Part shown: positions 57,905 to 64,000 of the stretch, piece by piece
Layout of the letters: each line of letters opens with the position of its first letter
Position numbering within the stretch: position 1 is the first letter of the stretch
Source of the DNA: Mucidula mucida
Taxonomy: Eukaryota; Basidiomycota; Agaricomycetes; Agaricales; Physalacriaceae
Assembly: GCA_015501055.1 (NCBI GenBank)
Contig: JADNYV010000035.1
Coordinates: 1-64,000, forward strand
Length of the DNA: 64,000 bases
Direction: 5' to 3'
The notes under the pieces: model-generated
Told to the model about the DNA's origin: nothing
What the model saw: only the letters and a program-made list of their open reading frames with translations
Databases searched by the model: none
Program-made: the position numbers and the translations under genes

Positions 57905-58146
57905 TACTGTACTCTTTCGACCGCATTTTCACATAATGTGTCACGCGCACATGTGAAATGAAGATCTAGATACACCATAATGCATCACGGTCCAGATTTT
58001 TAGGTGCGGGATGCCCAAATAGCAAAAATTTCGGCCCGCCCAGGGCGGGCCGTCCAAATAAGGAAATTTGCGCTGTTTTTGACCCTAATGAAGATGTTAC
58101 CATAACGCATCACAGGCCGTGAAGATACGGTCGAAAGAGTACAGTA
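57905..58146. mobile_element. MITE with central GC-rich hairpin
   Basis: A 242-bp element with 19-bp inverted ends TACTGTACTCTTTCGACCG / CGGTCGAAAGAGTACAGTA, flanked by GAT (57902-57904 and 58147-58149). In its middle lies a perfect palindrome CGGCCCGCCCAGGGCGGGCC with one more base (58032-58052). No coding capacity. It sits in the divergent promoter region of the kinase and integrase genes. Confidence 0.7.
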
Positions 58147-58505
58147 GATGCTGGTCGGCCGATGCTATTCACGTTGATAACAATCAACACAATAAAATAA
58201 TCGATGGTGAGGATCCTCCTGGATCCTCAAGGATCCTCAGATGAGTCAGAGACTCACAAAGCTGATGTCATTGTAGTCTAGACCAGGCTTGGGCGTTACG
58301 ATAATTGGATAGAGAGCAAAATGAGTTATTTATATCTTGGTGCACCTCGATGGCATTCAGCACGTATTTTTGCTATTGGTGCTCTGCATTCCGGTTTATT
58401 CCTTCTCTGACTTGGCGATGAAGGACTAACGGCCGAGGAACCTTGGGAGAATATGTATATAAGCGTTGTAGGGTAAGTCGACATTCAATATTCTATCATC
58501 TTACC

Positions 58506-60210
58506 ATGGGACGCAATCAACATAAGCCAAATCGTATGTTCATCCACAGTGATACTTGATCAAGACACTTATAGTTTTCAGCTCCCCTAGCTTCGATTGC
58601 TGAGCCACTACGTGTCTACTTTGGGCGAGGCCTGATGGATCCGGAGATTCTGAGACGTTTGCTACTCAAACACATTGATACTACGCGTTATGGATTGGGG
58701 TATGCATTCGTATAGTCTTGTATTTGAGATGCTTGCTAACCTCGTTCATAGGATAACGCGGTTTAGAGAGATGGTAATGAGCTAGGTCTACTACGTGTTT
58801 GAACACTTGGTACGTTGAGATTGAGCTACATGACCTAGCTAATAAGTAATACAGATTATAGCGTGGAAGATATATCCGACAACATAGTCAGAATTCGAAT
58901 ACAATACCCGAAAGCAGGGTACGGGAGATGAAGCGTCTTTTACGCAATGAGCAGCAGCTTCTGGTATCAAGGCGAGAATTCTAATATGTTTATGACGTGC
59001 ATAACTGATAACTCTGATACAGAAGAGTTATTGAAGAGTGGTGTAGGCGTTACGAACCAGATCTTGTGCGAGCGCGGCGCAAAGGCAAGTATAAGCGCCA
59101 GAAGTTCTGGGCCGCCGGTGTCAACAATGTCTGGTGCATAGACCAGCATGACAAATGGAAGCGGTTTGGATTGGCGCTGCACGTTTGTGTCGATCCCTTC
59201 AGTGGGAAAATCAAGTGGTTGAAAGTGTGGTGGACGAACAATAATCCTCGCCTGATTTTTTCTTATTACCTGGAATGTGTTCGAGAGGGGGGCTGTGAGT
59301 ACTGAGTCTCTCATCGTTAACTGATAGCTCATGAGTTCTATAGATATCTGTATGGTAACTCAGAGCGACATGGGCTCCGAAAACTTCTGCATCGCCAAGG
59401 GACATACTTATATTCACAATCTTTGGATCCGGATTTGCGCGGCACTCTACAACACCGCTGGAGACGCGAGAAGAAGAATGTGCAGCCAGAGATTGCATGG
59501 TCAAACGTTCGACGAAGGTTTGCTCCGGGATTCGAAGATATTCTAGAGTCTCCGCAGCGTAATCCAGATATTCGCTACGATCCTCAGATTCCATTGCAAT
59601 AGTATGTGTATTAGCTCCAGAGATTGAACGAGTCTTAAGGCCTTTCCAGCAATGTCTTCAAATGGATTTTCATTCCATGGATGCAGGCTGAGCTGGACGT
59701 GTATGTATCAAGCACCAATCGAACGGCAAAAAGGAGGCAGAAGCATAAAATTGTGCCTCAAGGTGGGGCGCCAGATGATATCGACGAGTTTCCGGAACTA
59801 TATCAGGTGCACAACTTTTGGGTAAGCCTTTTACTGCTTCAGCATTACGCAAAATACTTATAGTTACCCATAGATCAACGTCGATCCCAACGCCGAGTGC
59901 CTGAAGGAAGCCGAGAAGCTCTACGCTCCACCCAATCATGAAGTATTGAACTGGTTCCTCCCGAATTCGCGAAAGCAGCCGAGTACTACTATGGCCAGAT
60001 GGGACGCCCCGAGATTACACGCGACACCTTTGGAACGTGTATATGGAACTGCTGGTAATATTCGAGGAGAACATGATGAATATGGTTGTGCAGTGGAATC
60101 TTACCGCATACGACGAGAACTACCAGGATGATCACGAGCTTGTGGAGGAAGTGCGACAGGAGATTGAGGACGAGGAGACCTTGATGATGGATGAGGACAT
60201 TGCTACATAG
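58506..60210 (+). pseudogene. Integrase-type (DDE) transposase-like gene, several frameshifts
   Basis: Starts ATG 58506 (MGRNQHKPN, then intron) and ends TAG 60208-60210. An N-terminal part with VYFGRGLMDPEILRRLLLKH and REMKRLLRNEQQLLVSR looks helix-turn-helix-like. The catalytic domain reads RRYEPDLVRARRKGKYKRQK, FWAAGVNNVWCIDQHDKWK (first Asp), FSGKIKWLKVWWTNNNPR, TQSDMGSENF (second Asp) and KKNVQPEIAWSNVRRRF (Glu), i.e. a D-D-E integrase core. Related hypothetical proteins with this core occur in many Agaricomycetes. Introns near 58530, 58700, 59290, 59603 and 59822 join exons. Frame breaks near 58918, 59428, 59949 and 60032 disrupt it; most are single bases. It lies next to the right TIR, the expected place for a transposase. 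Confidence 0.68.
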
Positions 60211-60491
60211 GAGGCGTCAATGATGGACTTGGTCCAAATGCAGTAGATGGAGAGGTAGAGTTCACAGACTCCGACGGTAGTAGTACGGAGGACATAGATA
60301 TGATACAAGCTATGTTACTAATACCTGAAGAATGACGATGACGTACTTCTTCCTTGACGTTTCAGTTTTCACCAAGGTGGAAGTTTATCTTAGAGGGGTA
60401 TAGATAAGATAACATATGTTAAGGAATACAAAAAGTAGTCAGGGTGCAGTACCAGAGGTCCTCCTTCCATATGCGGCTTGATCACGTCCTA

Positions 60492-60520
60492 AAAAAGTGT
60501 GGTGCTCCGGCTTTCCATAC
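60492..60520 (-). repeat. Right terminal inverted repeat of the 17-kb element
   Basis: 29 bp, perfect inverted match to 43511-43539, followed by TGTG. Confidence 0.85.
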
Positions 60521-60524
60521 TGTG

Positions 60525-61188
60525 GCCTTATTTTAGTGTTAGGGAATTGATATTGTAGTGTCAAGCGGATAGATCAGGCTTTCAGGAGTGGTGAAGTGTC
60601 TTATTGGAAAGGAAATGCCGGGTTTTTGTGAAAATGTATTAATGGCGGGTTGACTTGGAACATGTGAGGACACAGAACAGCATTGGAAGAAGATGTGTGC
60701 AGTTTTCTTACATTTGTGTGCTATTGAGGCTTCTTGAGGTGCTGCATGGTATGCTCTTCGGAGTATGCCACCACAGTTGTCCGTAAGCGGATGCTGGCTT
60801 CCATGACAGGGCCAGTGTTCAAAACCCACCACCGTCCTGAGGCGCGAGATTCGCAAGTGACATTCAAAATGTCAACGGCAGTGATGCTCTGCAACATGTG
60901 ACTGGACACACATGTGGTGCAGAACTTGGTGATTGAAGCAACAATTGCTGGGATGTCATCCTTCTTCTATGACTGACAGCATGGTTGTCAACTGACCATA
61001 CACACACAAGGAATATGCTGAATAAAGTGACATGAGACCGCATTCTCAAAAAAAGGCACAAGACGTACTGCATCAGAAACTACGCACGACAGTATGTATC
61101 TTGAGAAGTTGAAATGAAGAAAATGGGTAAATTGATAATATTACCAAGGTATTAAGGTAATACAGTTCGTGCATCGCGATGTCTTGAA
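60525..61188. other. Intergenic, nothing firm
   Basis: About 660 bp. A short minus-strand frame (60539-60856) has a Cys/His-containing stretch, but too little to assign. Confidence 0.35.
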
Positions 61189-62035
61189 TTACGAAGGCTT
61201 GTTGTCCTTGGTTGAATCTGTCGGGGTACTGTCTACATCTATGCGGGTTTCGTCTGTGGGTAGAGGAGAGCGGTCATCATAGGGTGCTTCTAGAGAGGCC
61301 AAAGTAACTCGAGGAAGCTGCAGCGGTGTATCTTCAAACTCCGCCCAGCCTCCTCGCAGTCCTATTTCCACGACGCGCTGCAATATTCGTTGCAGCTCAT
61401 CGTTGCTGCGAAGTTGCCTCAGCACGTATATGGAAACGAGACCAAAGAAACGCACCGTATTTGGTGCTCAATTTCGCGCTCCTCCCACGATGTAGACAGG
61501 CTGCTTACGCGCTGTGTCAGTTCGGAAACCTGAGTCCCTAATTCTTCCAATTTATCGTCTACGTCGTCGCGTCGTTTCGACTGATTTCGCGAACTGCGAT
61601 ATGTTTCACCAAGAATCAGGACAGCAGCAACACCGAATAAAAAGCCTTCCGCCAGCGCATTGGCGCCACTATCGATCGCTCTATACAATTGTAAGTTGAC
61701 GACAGCTACACACGCTGTAGAAACAAACCGGTTTCTGATAATGGTCGTACGTGCTTCGCTGGCTCTCCTAGTAGGCTCGTCCGCAGCTGCACCTCTCCGC
61801 GATGCATCCGTTGAGCTAGGGACAGACAAAACCCGCGAAACCGTTCATGTCTATGGCGATAATGTTAAGCCAATATCGATAAATGCATACAGAGAAACGC
61901 ACTTTTTGGCCTGTTCCTTGATCTGGGCACTGATGGGCTTGGCTAAGGTCTCCGTGGACAATCAGTCAATCATGCAGAAACTCCGCTTCATATACGCACT
62001 CGGATGAGTAGTGTGGCAATCTTGGCGGTAGCCAT
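61189..62035 (-). CDS. OPA3-like mitochondrial protein
   Basis: Apparently intact minus-strand gene, ATG 62035-62033 to a stop at 61189, about five exons. The first exon MATAKIATLLIR joins TLAKPISAQIKEQAKK, then HERFRGFCLSLAQRMHR, LLGEPAKHVRPLSE and the family hallmark GANALAEGFLFGVAAVLIL, which forms the membrane helix. A coiled coil follows (DDKLEELGTQVSELTQRV) and the last exon ends TKDNKPS. OPA3 proteins are small mitochondrial membrane proteins with a role in mitochondrial integrity and lipid metabolism. Order and spacing agree with fungal OPA3-like proteins. It is an ordinary host gene and marks the return to core sequence right of the 17-kb element. Confidence 0.85.
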
Positions 62036-63028
62036 GGAGGGAGAAGGTACGGGATGGTGATTGGAGGAAGGAAAGAAGGGCAGGCGCGTATATGCGGGCG
62101 TGCCGCTGTGCCGCCAGTCCAATTGGCAATCCGACTTGTCCCGGCCGTGCCGACGCGCCTGGTCGGCTCCTCCCGCTCTGCGCTTGTACATAAATACTAC
62201 TACATAGGTGAAGTGTACGAACACTCGTGGTGCACATTCAATTGTCAATTGGTTGCGAGCGCAGCGAGCCGGTTTGGTGTGTGAGGTCGGCAATCGGCTT
62301 GTAATCATGTTCAATTCTCAGCAGATTGTCGTTATACTGGTTGTGTAGGGTAAGCGGTACAAGTACACTACTGTAAGGGTGGGCGACGACAAAGGAATTT
62401 ACTGACAGACGGCAGTAAACTATTCAAAATTCAATTCTGCTTGCTGCGAAGACCACCGGTACCAGCTTTGAGCAAGATATATACACAAACCAAGCACATA
62501 CAGTATCGGGTTATGGACATAAAGAGAAATACCGACGATTGTGTACACCGAGACAGGATTTATGCCGGAATGATCCTGGTATTTCCTTTTGCCGAGCTTT
62601 CAAGCTCTACACTGGGAGGCAATTTTATTGTTTTACCAAAAGATTGGCTTGCTGGTGAGGTGAAGGGTAGTTAGGGAAGGGGTGCAGTACATTGTGTCGT
62701 ACTGGAGCTAGCGTCCGGCGATCTACATAGGTCTGTGCCGAGTAATCGATGATGATGATCTTGATTCGCTTTCTCTCCACTTTTCTCTCCTTTCCTTTTC
62801 GGCCAGTTACCCAACATCTGCAATCAAGCATTGACTTCTTGTGTGTGTGTATGGTTAGTTGATGAGCATGCTGTCACTCATACGTGACAGCACCCGGTCG
62901 TCCTAAAGTGACACTAGTACCTTTATCCGCGTTCTCTTCGCTATAGGATCGTAATGCGCTTTGTTGAGGAGGCTTGAGAATGCTACTTAAATGGTGCTAT
63001 TCTCAGGTTGAGCCATTGCCCACTGACT
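62036..63028. other. Intergenic between OPA3-like gene and P450-3
   Basis: About 1 kb, divergent promoter region. No gene recognised. The last 60 bp before P450-3 are homologous to the promoter of P450-2. Confidence 0.45.
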
Positions 63029-64000
63029 ATGATTTTCGAGCTGCTTAGCGACTACTCATCAGTAATCCTGCTCGTCTTGGGCATTGCGTGCCTCGTATTA
63101 TGGAATTTCTCTGAAACACGAAAGGTGAGTGCTGGGGAACCGGGAGGAATAGGTCTCATCTTGCTCTTGACATCAGCTTCGACATATCCCGACGTACGGC
63201 TCCGAGATTCCTCTTTTTCACACTGGAACAGGTTATGTTCTATTGGTCGTGTCAAGGACATTATCAGGGATGGGTGTTCCGTAGTGAGTGCACTCTCCGC
63301 TTTCTGCCGGTCTTGGATGCTAATTCAAAGCGTACAGTACAAGACCAGCCTTTCAAAGTGGCGCTCCCTGATGGATGGAGGGTAGTAATCACCAACCTTG
63401 AGCTCGTCGACGAGTTGCGAAAGGCCTCAGAGGATACCCTATCTTTCACGAGGCGGTCAACGAGGTGAGCTCCCGCGACCCCACTGGGTCGACTAACCAT
63501 TCTCACGCATTACCCGAAGAGAATTCAAGTTCTCTACACGCTAGGCCCGTCTATTATAGAAAATAAGTATCATATTGCAGTCATTCGCGCCGCCTTCGAG
63601 TTGAAGAGCCTACCGACTGCGTTCGAAGAAATGAACGACGAGATTATCCGTGCTCTGCCTGATGCGCTCCCTAAAGATGGTGTGTAACAGCGACCGTGCT
63701 AATTATATTCGCTCATGTGAAGGCCCGACAGATTCGCATTGGATCTCCGTATCCCCCAAAGATATGACCATAGACATTGTTGCGCGCGCCATAACCGTAT
63801 CTTCGTTGGACTGCCACTCTGTTTGCATTGCATTTCAAACGAGAGAAGTCTCAGTACTAACCGGGTGCAGGTCGGAATCCTGAATATCTTGAGATCAACA
63901 AGAAGTTCACTCTGAACGTAGTCGTCACCGGTGCTGTGCTCAGACTGTTTCCGGAATTTATGCGACCGTGAGTGCAGTAATCTGGGGGGTCGCGCTTTGC
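63029..64000 (+). pseudogene. Cytochrome P450 (P450-3), frameshifted, truncated by window edge
   Basis: The 5' part of a P450 very like P450-2, including its first intron (gtgagtgctgg..catcag). The anchor MIFELLSDYSSVILLVLGIA and the exon start LRHIPTYGSEIPL are in frame. Compared with P450-2, one extra T in ctctttttcac (about 63212), one missing base in tacaagaccag (about 63340) and one missing T in ctatctttcacg (about 63445) each break the frame; a stop (gtgtaa, about 63686) appears where P450-2 continues. Homologous exons go on to the right edge (RNPEYLEINKKFTL equivalent at about 63880). The heme-binding end lies outside the window. The TATA box seen in P450-2 is also lost. A decayed recent duplicate. 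Confidence 0.8.

Larger units (their letters stand above)
43511..60520. mobile_element. Candidate 17-kb TIR transposon carrying TET/JBP-like, alpha-kinase and integrase genes
   Basis: The left end GTATGGAAAGCCGGAGCACC continues to 43539 and is repeated inverted, without mismatch over 29 bp, at 60492-60520. Just inside, a second shared block GGACCTCTGG (43559 onward; inverted near 60455) extends the similarity. TGTG lies directly outside both ends (43507-43510 and 60521-60524). Inside are the minus-strand dioxygenase-like gene ending 114 bp from the left TIR block, the alpha-kinase gene, and the plus-strand integrase-like gene ending about 280 bp from the right TIR. A copia insertion, a MITE and a monooxygenase fragment are also inside. 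A 4-bp duplication with an integrase-type DDE transposase recalls the Ginger group, but cargo of this kind is not typical of it. Confidence 0.65.

Noticed and set aside
58205..58240. Three copies of GGATCCTC near 58210-58235
   Set aside because: Too short to interpret; may be part of the promoter of the integrase-like gene.
43511..60520. Starship-type giant element
   Set aside because: Starships are known from Pezizomycotina, carry a tyrosine recombinase captain at one end and usually lack long TIRs. Here there is a DDE integrase-like gene and 29-bp TIRs.
43511..60520. KDZ transposon, suggested by the TET/JBP-like gene
   Set aside because: No KDZ-type transposase is seen, and the flanking duplication is 4 bp rather than the 8 bp I expect for that group.
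60539..60856. Minus-strand frame with CKKTAHIFFQCC, reminiscent of the zinc-binding tail of LINE reverse transcriptases
   Set aside because: Only about 100 residues, no reverse transcriptase domain nearby, and a weak Cys/His match.
1..64000. tRNA, rRNA and CRISPR features
   Set aside because: Scanned by eye; no cloverleaf with conserved A and B boxes, no rRNA core sequence and no spaced repeat array found. An automatic scan could still find a tRNA.

Overview
This is genomic DNA of a filamentous basidiomycete, probably an Agaricomycete. Genes are cut by many short introns (about 45-65 bp, GT..AG). The gene content fits: an expanded P450 family, a tandem aldo-keto reductase array, a GH5 family of the fungal glucosylceramidase/steryl-glucosidase type, a fungal alpha-kinase and an OPA3-like protein. 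Retroelements are Ty1/copia and chromodomain Ty3/gypsy. There is no prokaryotic gene organisation, no rRNA and no tRNA that I can see.

Left part (1-41.8 kb): a repeatedly duplicated set of redox genes. It holds a broken aldehyde dehydrogenase tail (1-752), a BTB-domain gene, a cytochrome P450 gene (P450-1, minus strand, 2077-15435), two aldo-keto reductases (AKR1 broken, AKR2 intact), an apparently intact aldehyde dehydrogenase, two paralogous membrane-anchored kinase-like genes, a frameshifted GH5 gene, three more AKRs (AKR3 broken, AKR4 and AKR5 intact) and an apparently intact P450 (P450-2). A third, decayed P450 runs off the right edge (63029-64000). P450, AKR and ALDH copies recur together, which suggests segmental duplication of an oxidation/reduction module. 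P450-1 is split by two retrotransposons: an old, C-to-T damaged chromovirus (8833-15352, TSD TCCCT) near the end of exon 1, and a young copia element (2834-7669, TSD GATTG) in the I-helix exon.

Right part (43.5-60.5 kb): 29-bp perfect terminal inverted repeats at 43511-43539 and 60492-60520, flanked by TGTG on both sides, define a candidate DNA transposon of about 17 kb. It carries three coherent genes. One is a long minus-strand gene with a TET/JBP-like 2-oxoglutarate dioxygenase signature. One is a minus-strand alpha-kinase gene. One is a plus-strand integrase-type (DDE) transposase gene with frameshifts. It also holds a flavin-monooxygenase fragment, a MITE and a structurally intact copia element (43846-49319, TSD TCAAC) inserted in the dioxygenase gene. 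Without the copia insertion the element would be about 11.5 kb. I consider this composite element the most interesting object in the window.

Two further non-autonomous TIR elements lie at 32825-33077 (TA TSD) and 41958-43028 (6-bp TSD ATCGTT). An apparently intact OPA3-like gene (61189-62035) lies to the right of the large element. Several broken genes differ from their paralogues by single-base indels, often in homopolymers, so consensus error should be excluded before each is called a true pseudogene.
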